From Nocardioides malaquae (lineage in GTDB: Bacteria; Actinomycetota; Actinomycetes; Propionibacteriales; Nocardioidaceae): a stretch of DNA of 64,000 nt. Where the stretch lies: contig NZ_JADCSA010000006.1 in the NCBI RefSeq assembly GCF_015070385.1, positions 62,001 through 126,000 on the forward strand. Direction: 5' to 3'. A program made the position numbers and the translations under genes. Shown piece by piece: positions 17,898 through 26,824 of this stretch; positions within the stretch are counted from its first letter, which is position 1, and every line of letters begins with the position of its first letter. The notes beneath the pieces are model-generated. The model was not told the origin of the DNA, did no database searches, and saw only the letters and a program-made list of their open reading frames with translations.

Positions 17898-19130
17898 ATG
17901 AACGCGACGGGTCGCCGCAAGGTCCTCGTGCACGTGGGCACCCCCAAGACGGGCACCTCGCACCTGCAGGACGTGCTCTTCCGCAACCAGGAGGTGCTGG
18001 CCGAGCAGGGCGTCCACTACCCCGCCGACCGGTTCGACGCCCACTTCCTCGCTGCCCTCGACCTCATGCAGCTGCCCTGGGCCGGTCTCGAGCAGCAGGC
18101 GATCGGGGCGTGGGACCGGTTGGCCGCCCAGGTGCGGGAGGCCGACGGCACCTCGATCGTCAGCCACGAGATCCTCGCCAAGGCCTCACGCACCCAGGTC
18201 GACCGGGCGCTGGAGTCGTTCGGCGACGCCGAGGTGCACCTGGTGCTGTCGGTGCGCGACCTGGTGCGCCAGATCCCGGCCGAGTGGCAGGAAAACGTGA
18301 AGCACCGCGCCCAGATCAGCTTCGCCGACTTCCTCGACACGATCCGTGACCCGGGGCGTTCCTCGCGGATCGGGTCGTGGTTCTGGAGCGTGCAGGAGAT
18401 CCCCGACATCATCAACCGGTGGGGTGCGGCGCTGCCGCCCGATCGGATCCACCTGGTGACCGTGCCGGCTCCCGGGGCGCCGCGCGACGAGCTCTGGCGA
18501 CGCTTCAGCCACACCTTCGGCCTCGACGGCCTGGAGGGGCTCGACCTCACCCCGGAGCGCGCGAACCCCTCGATGGGCGTACCGGAGACCTCGCTGGTGC
18601 GGCGCATCAACCGGCGGGTCGCCAAGTCGTTGCCCTCGGAGCACTACCGCCCGTTGGTGCGGGAGCTGCTTGCCCACCAGACGCTGTCGCAGAGCTCGGA
18701 GTCGCCGCGGCTCTCCCTGCCGCCCGAGCAGGAGGAGTGGGTGCGCGCCCTCTCGGCCAGCTGGGTCGAGGAGATCGGCGCCCGTGGCTACGACGTCGTC
18801 GGTGACGTCTCCGACCTGCTCGGCGTGCCGTCCGGTGTCGCCCAGGACGACTGGGTGGACCCCGACCGGCCGTCGGCGCGCTCGGTGGCGCGGGCCTCGC
18901 TCGACGCGATCGAGGCGCTGCTGCTGGAGGCCGCGCGGCTGCGCGAGGTCGAGGCCGACCTGGCCCGCCAGCTCCACGACACCCGTGAGGCGCTCGACCG
19001 GGCCCACCTGCGGCCCAGCTACCGGGTGCGCGAGAAGGTCGTACGCGGCATGGAGCAGTCAGCGCCGGGACGCGCGGGCCTCGGGGTCTACCGCCGCTTG
19101 CGCAACGGCGTGAACTCCTTCTCGGCATAA
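17898..19130 (+). CDS. Sulfotransferase-like protein (copy 2)
   Basis: 410 residues from ATG 17898, preceded by AGGAG at good spacing. The PAPS-binding loop is VHVGTPKTGTSHLQDVLF, with VHLVLSVRDLVRQIPAEWQ as the second nucleotide-binding element. A C-terminal extension of about 60 residues includes a predicted helix (EAARLREVEADLARQL). Paralogous to the gene at 15662, and likely the third gene of the same operon. The last 43 bp overlap the 3' end of the convergent EcsC-family gene. Confidence 0.75.
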   Translation: MNATGRRKVLVHVGTPKTGTSHLQDVLFRNQEVLAEQGVHYPADRFDAHFLAALDLMQLPWAGLEQQAIGAWDRLAAQVREADGTSIVSHEILAKASRTQVDRALESFGDAEVHLVLSVRDLVRQIPAEWQENVKHRAQISFADFLDTIRDPGRSSRIGSWFWSVQEIPDIINRWGAALPPDRIHLVTVPAPGAPRDELWRRFSHTFGLDGLEGLDLTPERANPSMGVPETSLVRRINRRVAKSLPSEHYRPLVRELLAHQTLSQSSESPRLSLPPEQEEWVRALSASWVEEIGARGYDVVGDVSDLLGVPSGVAQDDWVDPDRPSARSVARASLDAIEALLLEAARLREVEADLARQLHDTREALDRAHLRPSYRVREKVVRGMEQSAPGRAGLGVYRRLRNGVNSFSA

Positions 19131-19783
19131 CGCCCCACCCGCCAGGTCGACCAGCCGTCGGCGCCCGCGCCGACCACGCCGCCGACGACGGGCACCCGCC
19201 GGCCCGCGACCGTGACCAGGCGGCGTCCGGCGACCTTGGAGACGAGGAAGGCACCCACCTCGGTGGCGAGCAGGGTGCGCAGCTCGGGGTCGTGCACCTG
19301 GGCGGTGGCCAGGGTCAGGGGAGAACCGGGCAGCCGGCCCTTCTTCACCATCTGCTCCACGCCCTCCTCTCCGAGCATCGCTGCGAGCACGGCGTTGCGC
19401 ACCCGGGGATCGGCGACGTCGTGCCCGCTCAGGTGGGTGATGCCGGCGATCATCCGCGCCTGCAGCACCGCCAGGCCCACGACGTTGGTGGGCATCGTGA
19501 CGGCGGCGGTGGCGAGGCCGCCGATGTTGGTGACGAAGCCCTGGATGCCCGAGAGGCGCACGTGGTTCTCGACGACGTCACGCACCGCGCGCAGGGCGTC
19601 ACCGTTGTGCTCGGCGAGCTGCTTCTCCGCGGCGTGGACGGCGGGCTTGAGGGGGCCGACCCCGTCGATGGCGCGGTCGAGCGCCTCGAGCACGGCACGG
19701 GAGGTCACCCCCGGCGCTGCCTGCGCGACCTGGGGAGCGATCTTGCCTGTGACGGTGCCCATCACGTTCTTGCGGATGCCCAT
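19088..19783 (-). CDS. EcsC-family protein
   Basis: 231 residues from the ATG at 19783 (MGIRKNVMG). It matches the EcsC family by a helical N-terminus, the glycine-rich amphipathic region GFVTNIGGLATAAVTMPTNVVGLAVLQARMIAGITHL and the following DPRVRNAVLAAMLG. EcsC was named from the Bacillus ecs ABC-transporter locus; its activity is not defined. The protein is probably membrane associated. Its 3' end overlaps the convergent sulfotransferase-like gene, and the gene is divergent from aat. Confidence 0.75.
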   Translation of the reverse strand: MGIRKNVMGTVTGKIAPQVAQAAPGVTSRAVLEALDRAIDGVGPLKPAVHAAEKQLAEHNGDALRAVRDVVENHVRLSGIQGFVTNIGGLATAAVTMPTNVVGLAVLQARMIAGITHLSGHDVADPRVRNAVLAAMLGEEGVEQMVKKGRLPGSPLTLATAQVHDPELRTLLATEVGAFLVSKVAGRRLVTVAGRRVPVVGGVVGAGADGWSTWRVGRYAEKEFTPLRKRR

Positions 19784-19852
19784 GTCGCCAAGCGTAGGGG
19801 TGGGCGACAACGCGCCGCCGGTCGTGTCGTGGGGCGGCGTTAGTCTCGGCGG

Positions 19853-20584
19853 GTGCCCTTCGAGCCGCCCCCGTCGACGTGGAACCTCTCCGAGGTCGCC
19901 CGTGACGCGGTGCGCCGTGACCCCGACGACGACCTGGTGGCGATGGGCGCCGACCTCGTGCCCGGCACCCTGCTCCAGGCCTACCGCAGCGGGCTCTTCC
20001 CGATGCCGAGCGGAGACCCCGGTGACCCGCCCCTGTGGTTCCTGCCCCGGCGGCGCGGGGTGCTGCCGCTGGACGGGCTGCGGGTCACCCGCTCGATGCG
20101 ACGTTCGGCGCGCACGATGGAGGTGCGCGTCAACACCGCCTTCGCCGAGGTGGTCGCCGCCTGCGGTGACCCCTCGCGGCCGGGGGCCTGGATCGACGAC
20201 GACGTGCTGGACGCCTACACCGAGCTGCACGAGATGGGTTGGGCCCACTCGGTGGAGACGTGGCGTGACGGTGAGCTGGTCGGCGGGCTGTACGGCGTCG
20301 CGGTGGGTGGGCTCTTCGCGGGGGAGTCGATGTTCCACCGGGCGCGGGATGCGTCCAAGGTCGCGCTCATGGGGCTGGTCGACCTGCTCGTCGACCGCCA
20401 CACCTCCTCACGGCTGCTCGACGTGCAGTGGAGCACCGACCACCTGGCCTCGCTGGGCGTCGTCGAGCTGACCCGTGCCGAGTACGCTGCCCGCCTGGCG
20501 CGGGCGCTCACCCTGCCGCTGCCGGTGGCCTTCGACCGACTGTGGGCCGAATCACGGACCCGATGGCGGTCGGACGGCGTGTGA
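19853..20584 (+). CDS. aat: Leucyl/phenylalanyl-tRNA--protein transferase
   Basis: 243 residues. Aat adds Leu or Phe from aminoacyl-tRNA to proteins with N-terminal Arg or Lys, marking them for ClpAP/ClpS degradation (N-end rule). Family signatures: AYRSGLFPMPSG, LWFLPRRRGVLPL, the GELVGGLYGVAVGGLFAGESMF block, and DVQWSTDHLASLGVVELTRAEY. It starts at GTG 19853. The stop overlaps the start of a lipoprotein gene. Confidence 0.93.
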   Translation: MPFEPPPSTWNLSEVARDAVRRDPDDDLVAMGADLVPGTLLQAYRSGLFPMPSGDPGDPPLWFLPRRRGVLPLDGLRVTRSMRRSARTMEVRVNTAFAEVVAACGDPSRPGAWIDDDVLDAYTELHEMGWAHSVETWRDGELVGGLYGVAVGGLFAGESMFHRARDASKVALMGLVDLLVDRHTSSRLLDVQWSTDHLASLGVVELTRAEYAARLARALTLPLPVAFDRLWAESRTRWRSDGV

Positions 20585-21018
20585 TGCGGCACCCTGTGCC
20601 CATGAGGTTTCTCGGTCTGGGTGTCGGGCTGCTGCTGTCGGCGGCGTGCCTCGTCGGCTGCGCGGAGAAGGAGGAGCCGGAGCAGCCCTCGGCCGAGGAG
20701 GTCTTCTGCGAGGCGTTCCGCGACTACTACGAACGCAGCTCGACCAACGACCAGAAGGACGACGCCGAGGTGGTCGCCTCGATGAAGGCCTTCGCCGCCG
20801 AGGCCGCGCAGCTGGAGATCCCGGAGTCGATGTCGCAGGAGGCCAGCACGGGGCTCCAGACCTGGATCCAGCTCATGGCCAAGGTGCCCGACGACGCGAC
20901 GCAGGCCGACGTGGCCGCGCTGAGCAACGACCTCACCGCCGAGCAGGTCGAGCAGCTCGACGCCTACTACCTCTACAGCAACGCCCGCTGCCTGAGCGCG
21001 AGCCAGAACCAGGAGTGA
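20584..21018 (+). CDS. Small lipoprotein, unknown function
   Basis: 144 residues from ATG 20584 (TGATG overlap with aat), or 138 from ATG 20602, which gives a more typical short signal MRFLGLGVGLLLSAACLVGC. The lipobox LVGC places the mature protein on the outer face of the membrane. The mature part is acidic and helical (Glu/Asp/Gln rich) with two further Cys residues (VFCEAF, NARCLS) that may form a disulfide. No family recognised. Likely co-transcribed with aat. Confidence 0.7.
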   Translation: MRHPVPMRFLGLGVGLLLSAACLVGCAEKEEPEQPSAEEVFCEAFRDYYERSSTNDQKDDAEVVASMKAFAAEAAQLEIPESMSQEASTGLQTWIQLMAKVPDDATQADVAALSNDLTAEQVEQLDAYYLYSNARCLSASQNQE

Positions 21019-21033
21019 GGGCGTACTGCCTCA

Positions 21034-21073
21034 CAGGGTCACAGGTGCCAGGCTCCCAGGGTCACAGGGTGCC
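21034..21073. repeat. Pair of direct repeats at the lipoprotein/SulP junction
   Basis: CAGGGTCACAGG followed by GTGCC-like bases occurs twice, 23 bp apart (21034 and 21057), in the short gap between two convergent genes. The second copy includes the SulP stop codon. Probably a small local duplication; no function proposed. Confidence 0.5.
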
Positions 21074-22573
21074 GGTGAGGCGGCCGTGGCGCTCGGCGCT
21101 GATGGCGTCGAGGCCGGTGATCGTCACCTGCTTGCCGCGCCGGGCGTACTTCGTCTCGATCGAGTCGAGCGCGGCGACCGACGAGGCGTCCCAGACCTGG
21201 GCCGCCGACAGGTCGACGACCACCCGCTCGGGGTCGTCGGCGTAGTCGAACTGGGTGTAGAGGTCGTTGCTCGAGGCGAAGAAGAGCTGGCCGCTCACCC
21301 GGTAGTGGGCGTACGTCCCCTCCGCGTCCTCACGCAGCTCGCGGTGGGTAGTGGTCAGGTGGGCGACCCGGCGGGCGAAGAGCACCATCGCAACCAGCGT
21401 GCCGCCGCCGACCCCGACGGCCAGGTTGTGGGTGCTCAGGGTCAGCGCGACGGTGGTGACCATCACGAAGGTCTCCGACCTCGGCATCCGGCGCAGCGTC
21501 GCGGGAGTGATCGAGTGCCACTCGAAGGCGGTGACGGCGACGATCACCATCACCGCGACCAGGGCGGCCATCGGGATGCGGGCCACCACGTCGGCCAGCC
21601 CGATCACGAGCAGCAGCAGCCACGCGCCGGTGAGGAACGTGGAGACGCGGGTGCGGGCACCGGAGTTCTTGACGTTCATCATCGTCTGGCCCACGACCGC
21701 GCAGCCGCCCTGGCCGCCGAAGAGGCCGGCGAGCAGGTTGGCGGCACCCTGGCCCCACGCCTCGCGGGTCTTGTCGGAGTGGGTGTCGGTGAGGTCGTCG
21801 ACCAGCTTGGCGGTGAGCAGTGACTCGAGCAGGCCGACGATCGCCATCGCGAAGGCGTAGGGCGCGATGATCCGCAGCGTCTCGGCGGTCAGCGGCACGT
21901 CGGGCCAGAAGAGCTGCGGCAGCGAGTCCGGCATCCGTCCCTGGTCGCCGACGGTCGGCACGTCGATCCCGGCCAGGACGACCACGAGGGTGACCACGAC
22001 GACGCCGACCAGCGGCGGCGGGACCACCTGGGTGAGGCGGCCGAAGCCGACGATCACCGCGAGGCCGAGCAGCACGAGCGGGTAGACGACCCACGGCACG
22101 TCGACCACGTGCTCGACCTGGCTGAGCAGCACCATCGTGGCCAGCGCGTTGAGGAAGCCGATCATCACCGAGCGCGGCACGAAGCGCATCAGCCTCGCCA
22201 CCCCGACGACGGCCATCAGCACCTGCAGCAGGCCGCCGAGGATGACGGTGGCGACCAGGTGATCGAAGCCGTGACGCTCCATCACCGGCGCGATGACCAC
22301 GGCCACCGCCGCGGTGGAGGCGGAGATCATCGCGGGTCGCCCGCCGAGGAAGGCGATGGAGAGCGCCATCACCACGGAGGTGAAGAGGCCCACGCGGGGG
22401 TCGACGCCGACGATGACGGAGAAGGCGATCGCCTCGGGGATGAGGGCGAGGGCGACGACCAGTCCGGCCAGGGCCTCCGTACGCAGCCGCCGCGGCGAGC
22501 GCAGCACCGCCCGGACGGTATCGGGGGCGGCGGCGCGCGCAGGGGTGGAGGAGGCAGCGGGCGGCGGGGTCAC
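21062..22573 (-). CDS. SulP-family inorganic anion transporter with STAS domain
   Basis: 503 residues from GTG 22573, chosen because AGGAG lies 9 nt upstream. About 10-12 TM segments carry the SulP signatures (ALIPEAIAFSVIVGVDPRVGLFTS, GGRPAMISASTAAVAVV, GGQGGCAVVGQTMMNVKNSGARTR). The C-terminal STAS domain (VVVDLSAAQVWDASSVAALDSI) regulates transport. SulP proteins move sulfate, bicarbonate or other anions; substrate not resolved. It lies 26 bp downstream of a truncated oxidoreductase remnant. Confidence 0.9.
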   Translation of the reverse strand: MTPPPAASSTPARAAAPDTVRAVLRSPRRLRTEALAGLVVALALIPEAIAFSVIVGVDPRVGLFTSVVMALSIAFLGGRPAMISASTAAVAVVIAPVMERHGFDHLVATVILGGLLQVLMAVVGVARLMRFVPRSVMIGFLNALATMVLLSQVEHVVDVPWVVYPLVLLGLAVIVGFGRLTQVVPPPLVGVVVVTLVVVLAGIDVPTVGDQGRMPDSLPQLFWPDVPLTAETLRIIAPYAFAMAIVGLLESLLTAKLVDDLTDTHSDKTREAWGQGAANLLAGLFGGQGGCAVVGQTMMNVKNSGARTRVSTFLTGAWLLLLVIGLADVVARIPMAALVAVMVIVAVTAFEWHSITPATLRRMPRSETFVMVTTVALTLSTHNLAVGVGGGTLVAMVLFARRVAHLTTTHRELREDAEGTYAHYRVSGQLFFASSNDLYTQFDYADDPERVVVDLSAAQVWDASSVAALDSIETKYARRGKQVTITGLDAISAERHGRLTGTL

Positions 22574-22599
22574 CGCCGCATTCTCCTGCGGTGGTCGGC

Positions 22600-22947
22600 T
22601 CAGCCCAAAAGGCTGGTGAGACAGGCGCTGCCCGCCACCTGACCGGCCGCCGCGGCGGCGAGCACGCTGCCCGAGGGCATCGGCAGGTCGCGGTGGTGCG
22701 CGAGGTCGCCGGCGGCGAAGACGAGGGGGTCGCTGGTGCGGCCCAGCAGGTCGACCTCGACCGCACCGCTCTCCAGCCGGGTCAGGCCCAGCTGCTCGGC
22801 GTGCGGGGCGGCGGGGATGAGCGTGGTGGCGACGAAGAGACCGTCGAGATCGGTGGTCGACCCGTCGGCCGTCCGCACCTCCATCCGGCCGTCGAGCTCC
22901 TTGACCCTGCCCGCACCGAGCCGGCACCCAGCCCGCGCCGAGGTCAC
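22600..22947 (-). pseudogene. C-terminal remnant of a thioredoxin-reductase-like NAD(P)/FAD oxidoreductase
   Basis: About 115 codons from a GTG that overlaps the stop of the upstream lipoprotein gene. The piece matches the last third of pyridine-nucleotide disulfide oxidoreductases: a beta-rich linker (RMEVRTADGSTTDLDGLFVATTL), then the FAD-binding C-terminal motif VFAAGDLAHHRD and the helix AAAAAGQVAGSACLTSLLG. The N-terminal FAD GxGxxG loop, NAD-binding domain and any CxxC are absent, so it cannot be a functional enzyme. It looks like the leftover of a deletion joined to the beta-propeller lipoprotein gene. Confidence 0.75.
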
Positions 22948-24167
22948 TCCAGGTCGGGAATGGTCTCCGGAGGACCGTCGAGGGGGGAGTCGAACCGTTC
23001 GAGGATGATGTCGCCCCGCGGTGGGGCGGTAGGGGTCTGCTCGTAGGTGGTGGGTCGCTGCCGCACGTCGCCGGTGAAGAACGACACGTCCCTCTCGACC
23101 CAGAGCCGGCCCGCCCCCAGGGCCACGAGCATCAAGCGCTCGTCCTGGGCCTCGTGGGCAGGCACGTGCCACAGGACCTCGCCCGTGGTCAGGTCGACCG
23201 CCGACATCGCGTCGAGGGGGTGCGGCTCGAGGGGGTCGACGCCGCCGCCGTGCAGCACCACGACGTCCGAGTCCGGGTCGTGCGTCGCCGCCGACGAGAG
23301 GGCGAGGCCGGTGGAGGAGAGGACCCTGCCGGTGCGGGCGTCGCGCAGCTCGACCCGGTCCGGCTTCCCGTCGTCACCGCGCACCTGGAGGAGGGCCCTC
23401 CCCGACGAGGCGCCAGCGAACGAGGAGGTCGACAGGGAGTCGAGTCGCTCGTGCGTCGGTCGTTCGGTGCGGGTCCGCCACAGGCGCTCGCCGGTGGTGA
23501 GGTCGTGGGCGGTGACGTGGGTGCCCCGGTCGTCGAGGCGCATCAGGAACCCGATGTCGTCGGTGGTGCCCATCAGGAAGGTGCCGAGCTCGCTGGGGCG
23601 ACCCAGTCGAACGCCGCGGTCGCGACCGGTGCGTGGGTCGCGGACAGCGAGGAGGTGCCTCCCGTCGTGGACGGCGACCACGAGGTGCCCCTCGGTGACC
23701 GCCTCGACCCGGCTGGCCCCGTCGCGGTCGGTCCACAGGTGTGCTCCGGTCCGGGCGTCGAAGGCGGTCAGGGCCTCGGTGCGCGTGCGCATGCCGGCGA
23801 AGCGTCCACCCTCGAGGTAGTGGTGCAGCACCACGACGTCGTCGCTCGCGTCGATCCTGGGGCGGTGGGTCTCGTAGGTCACGATGCGCCTGTCGTCCGT
23901 CAACGGCGGCACGGTCGAGCGCCACGCGACCTTGCCGTCGGCGGTGACGGCCATGACGTCCAGCAGCCCGGCCTCCTCGGAGGGCACCGGGGCGACCGCG
24001 AGGTCACCGGCCTCGACGAAGTGTCCGGCGCCCGGCGTCTGCCAGGCCCCTTCCGCGGTCGGGGCCGGCTCACCGTGCGAGGAGAGCTCGAGGTCCAGGG
24101 TGGAGCAGGCACTGGCCAGGACGAGCGCCGCCGCGAGGAGTACGGCGCCGAGTGGACGAACGCGCAT
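22944..24167 (-). CDS. PQQ-like beta-propeller lipoprotein
   Basis: 407 residues from ATG 24167 with GGAGG just upstream; a longer start at 24197 is possible but unnecessary. The signal MRVRPLGAVLLAAALVLASAC ends in a lipobox, so the protein is anchored on the outer face of the membrane. Repeats of the PQQ-enzyme type (ALTAFDARTGAHLWTD, VTAHDLTTGERLWRT, SAVDLTTGEVLWHV) indicate a beta-propeller. Ligand and function unknown; such proteins are often scaffolds or sensors rather than true PQQ enzymes. Confidence 0.8.
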   Translation of the reverse strand: MRVRPLGAVLLAAALVLASACSTLDLELSSHGEPAPTAEGAWQTPGAGHFVEAGDLAVAPVPSEEAGLLDVMAVTADGKVAWRSTVPPLTDDRRIVTYETHRPRIDASDDVVVLHHYLEGGRFAGMRTRTEALTAFDARTGAHLWTDRDGASRVEAVTEGHLVVAVHDGRHLLAVRDPRTGRDRGVRLGRPSELGTFLMGTTDDIGFLMRLDDRGTHVTAHDLTTGERLWRTRTERPTHERLDSLSTSSFAGASSGRALLQVRGDDGKPDRVELRDARTGRVLSSTGLALSSAATHDPDSDVVVLHGGGVDPLEPHPLDAMSAVDLTTGEVLWHVPAHEAQDERLMLVALGAGRLWVERDVSFFTGDVRQRPTTYEQTPTAPPRGDIILERFDSPLDGPPETIPDLE

Positions 24168-24265
24168 GAGCCCTCCGGTCAGGTGTGGAGTGAGCACCGT
24201 GGCACAGGCCGGAGCGACGTGGGCGCCTCGACGGTGAATCCGTGCAGAACCTTCACACCGCCTCC

Positions 24266-24718
24266 TCAGAGGGGGAGCGGCGCGTCCTCCACGACGCTCT
24301 TCATCACCAGCGTCGAGGTGAGGCGGCGTACGCCCGGCAGCGCGGAGAGGCGTTCGTCGTAGAGCCGCTGGAAGTCGGGCAGGTCGCGGGCGATGACGCG
24401 CAGCAGGAAGTCGGGGTCGCCGAAGAGGCGTTGAGCCTGGAGGACGTGGGGCACCTCGACGACTGCTCCCTCGAAGGCCGCGAGGGTGTCGCGGTCGGCG
24501 CTGTGCATGGTGACGAAGACGAGTGCCTCGAAGGTGAAGCCGAGGGTGGCGTGGTCGAGGTGCGCGCGGTAGCCCGCGATGGCGCCGGACTTCTCCAGCG
24601 CCCGCAGTCGACGGTGGCAGGGGGAGACGCTGAGGCCGACCTTCTCGGCCAGCTCCGTGACGGTGAGGCGGCCGTCCTTCTGCAGCGCAGCAAGGATCTT
24701 GCGGTCGGTGACGTCCAT
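24266..24718 (-). CDS. Lrp/AsnC-family transcriptional regulator
   Basis: 150 residues from ATG 24718 (MDVTDRKILAALQKDGR). N-terminal HTH (LTVTELAEKVGLSVSPCHRRLRALEKSGAIAGY) and a C-terminal RAM ligand-binding domain (ALVFVTMHSADR, FGDPDFLLRVIARDLPDFQRLYDE). Divergent from a LysE-family exporter across 82 bp, the classic layout in which an Lrp-type sensor turns on export of the amino acid it binds. The effector cannot be named from sequence. Confidence 0.9.
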   Translation of the reverse strand: MDVTDRKILAALQKDGRLTVTELAEKVGLSVSPCHRRLRALEKSGAIAGYRAHLDHATLGFTFEALVFVTMHSADRDTLAAFEGAVVEVPHVLQAQRLFGDPDFLLRVIARDLPDFQRLYDERLSALPGVRRLTSTLVMKSVVEDAPLPL

Positions 24719-24800
24719 GAGGGAGATCCTTGCGCTATGAGGGCATGGGGGGCAAGAAGTCGGGAACACCTTCCGGCGTTTGCGACCTAGTCTTGCTCCC

Positions 24801-25421
24801 ATGTCCGCTGGAACCGTCGCCGCCTTCTGGGGCGTCTCCGTGATGTTCGCGATGACCCCCGGCGCCGACTGGGCCTACGCCATCAGCGCGGGCCTGCGTC
24901 ACCGTCGCGTCTCACCGGCCGTGGTCGGGATGCTGACGGGCCACTTCGCGGTCACGGTCCTGGTCGCGCTGGGTCTGGCTGCCGTGATGGCGTCGCGACC
25001 CGGCCTGCTCGATGCGCTGACCCTGGCCGGGGTCGTCTACCTCGTCTGGCTCGGCCTCTCGATGCTCCGGACGTCGGCGGCCGCGGTCGCGGAGGGTCGG
25101 GCGGAGGACTCGGGCTCGTGGGCCCGGGAGGCGGTCACCGGCTTCGGGGTCAGCGGGCTCAACCCGAAGGTGCTGCTCCTGCTGCTGGCGCTCCTCCCGC
25201 AGTTCACCGACAACGGCTCCTCCTGGCCGGTCTGGGGCCAGGTGCTGGCGCTCGGCGGACTGCACATCGCCGGCAGCTTCGTCGTCTACATGGCGGTGGG
25301 CACCGGCGCGAGGCTGGTGCTGCGGACCCGCCCAGCGGTGGCGCTGTGGGTGACACGAGGCTCGGGTGCGGTGCTGCTCGGGGTCGCCGCCTTCCTGCTG
25401 CACGGACAGGTGGCACCCTGA
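24801..25421 (+). CDS. LysE/RhtB-family amino-acid exporter
   Basis: 206 residues from ATG 24801. About six TM segments; the signature MFAMTPGADWAYAISAGLRHRR in TM1 and the following glycine-rich loop mark the RhtB/LysE superfamily. GVSGLNPKVLLLLLALLPQF is the conserved TM4 region. It exports an amino acid or derivative by proton exchange and is probably controlled by the divergent Lrp-type regulator. Confidence 0.9.
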   Translation: MSAGTVAAFWGVSVMFAMTPGADWAYAISAGLRHRRVSPAVVGMLTGHFAVTVLVALGLAAVMASRPGLLDALTLAGVVYLVWLGLSMLRTSAAAVAEGRAEDSGSWAREAVTGFGVSGLNPKVLLLLLALLPQFTDNGSSWPVWGQVLALGGLHIAGSFVVYMAVGTGARLVLRTRPAVALWVTRGSGAVLLGVAAFLLHGQVAP

Positions 25422-25450
25422 CCGGGTCCCCCCCCGACGGAAGGCCTGAC

Positions 25451-25891
25451 GTGTCCCACATCCCCCGCAACCCCGACTTCGACGCCGTCGTGCGCGGCTC
25501 GTTCGCCAGCCAGGCGGCGATGAAGCTCGTCGGAGCCGCACTGGCCCGGGTGGAGCCCGGCGAGGTCGAGATCGAGGTGCCCTTCCGCCGCGAGCTCACC
25601 CAGCAGCAGGGCCTGGTGCACGCCGGCTTCACCACCACCGCGATGGACACCGCCTGCGGCTACGCCGCGCTCACCCTGATGCCGCCCGGCTCCGAGGTGG
25701 TCTCGGTCAACTTCAACGTCAGCCTGCTCGCCCCGGCCGTCGGGGGCGACCTCGTCGCCCGCGGCCACGTGGTGCGCTCCGGCCGGACGATCACCTTCAC
25801 CGAGGGGGCCGCGTACGTCCGTGCCGCCGACGGCAGCGAGATGAAGGTCGCCACGATGAGCGCGACGATGATGCGGGTCGAGCTCGCCTGA
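25451..25891 (+). CDS. PaaI-family hotdog thioesterase
   Basis: 146 residues from GTG 25451, preceded by GGAAGG. Single hotdog domain: LVHAGFTTTAMDTACGYAAL with the Asp typical of PaaI-type enzymes, then SVNFNVSLLAPAVGGDLVARG. It likely hydrolyses acyl- or aryl-CoA thioesters. It lies 29 bp downstream of the LysE-type gene on the same strand, possibly in one transcript, and is convergent with the Fpg/Nei gene. Confidence 0.88.
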   Translation: MSHIPRNPDFDAVVRGSFASQAAMKLVGAALARVEPGEVEIEVPFRRELTQQQGLVHAGFTTTAMDTACGYAALTLMPPGSEVVSVNFNVSLLAPAVGGDLVARGHVVRSGRTITFTEGAAYVRAADGSEMKVATMSATMMRVELA

Positions 25892-25942
25892 GCCGCCCAC
25901 AGGTGGGGGCACCCGCGGCACGAGCCGGTGATGCCGCGCCTG

Positions 25943-26824
25943 TCACTTGAGGAACTTGCTCGTCCTCCGGTCCGCCAGAGGCTTGCCGCCGGTCTGGCAG
26001 GTGGCGCAGTACTGCAACGACGAGCCGGCGAAGGAGACCTCACGCACGACGTCGCCGCAGACCGGGCACTTCTCGCCCGTACGCCCGTGCACCGCCATGT
26101 GCGACTTCTTCTCGCCCTTCAGCTCGCTCGCCGCCAGTCCCGTGGAGCGCTCGACAGCGTCGGTGAGCGTGGTGCGCAGCGCCGCGTAGAGGGTCTCGAC
26201 CTCGGCGTCGGCCAGGCTGCTGGCGGGCTTGAAGGGCGACATCCGGGCGGCGTGCAGGATCTCGTCGGAGTAGGCGTTGCCGATGCCGGCGATCGTGCCC
26301 TGGTGGCGCAGCACCCCCTTGATCTGCGCGCGGCCGGCGTCGTGCAGGATCTCGGCGAGCAGGTCCACCGTGAAGTCGTCGGCCAGCGGGTCGGGGCCCA
26401 GTCGGGCGATGTTGTCGAGGGTCATCGGGTCGTGGGTCACGTAGATCGCCAGGCTCTTCTTCGTGCCGGCCTCGGTGATGTCGAGCCCGTTGGTGTGGCC
26501 GGCCTCGTCCTCGTCGAGCACCACCCGGGCGGCCAGCGGGCTCTTGCCGCCCGGCTTCGGCGGCAGCGCGGGCAACTCCTCGCGCCACCGGATCCACCCG
26601 GCGCGGGCGAGGTGGATGACCAGGTGGACGCCCGAGGCGTCGATGTCGAGGAACTTGCCGTGGCGGGTGACCGACTCGACCAGCGTGCCGTGCAGCGCGA
26701 ACAGCGGCGGGTCGAAGGTCTTCAGCGCCTGGAAGGAGGCAAGGTCGATCCGGGTGATCGGACGGCCACGCAGGCGCTGGTCGAGGTCGTGGGCCAGGGC
26801 GTGCACCTCGGGCAGTTCGGGCAT
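25943..26824 (-). CDS. Fpg/Nei-family DNA glycosylase (AP lyase)
   Basis: 293 residues, normal for the family. The N-terminus MPELPEV supplies the catalytic Pro2 and Glu3. The conserved Lys is in RHGKFLDI, the helix-two-turn-helix region includes GIGNAYSDEILHAARMSPF, and the C-terminal zinc finger CPVCGD...YCATCQTGGKPLADR is intact. It removes oxidised purines or pyrimidines in base-excision repair. The divergence from classic MutM suggests one of the additional actinobacterial Fpg/Nei paralogues. It marks the chromosomal side of the metal-resistance insertion. Confidence 0.92.
   Translation of the reverse strand: MPELPEVHALAHDLDQRLRGRPITRIDLASFQALKTFDPPLFALHGTLVESVTRHGKFLDIDASGVHLVIHLARAGWIRWREELPALPPKPGGKSPLAARVVLDEDEAGHTNGLDITEAGTKKSLAIYVTHDPMTLDNIARLGPDPLADDFTVDLLAEILHDAGRAQIKGVLRHQGTIAGIGNAYSDEILHAARMSPFKPASSLADAEVETLYAALRTTLTDAVERSTGLAASELKGEKKSHMAVHGRTGEKCPVCGDVVREVSFAGSSLQYCATCQTGGKPLADRRTSKFLK

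Noticed and set aside
22947-23172. Upstream extension of the truncated oxidoreductase frame
   Set aside because: This part lies over the coding region of the beta-propeller lipoprotein and shows no oxidoreductase pattern; only the downstream part is a real remnant.
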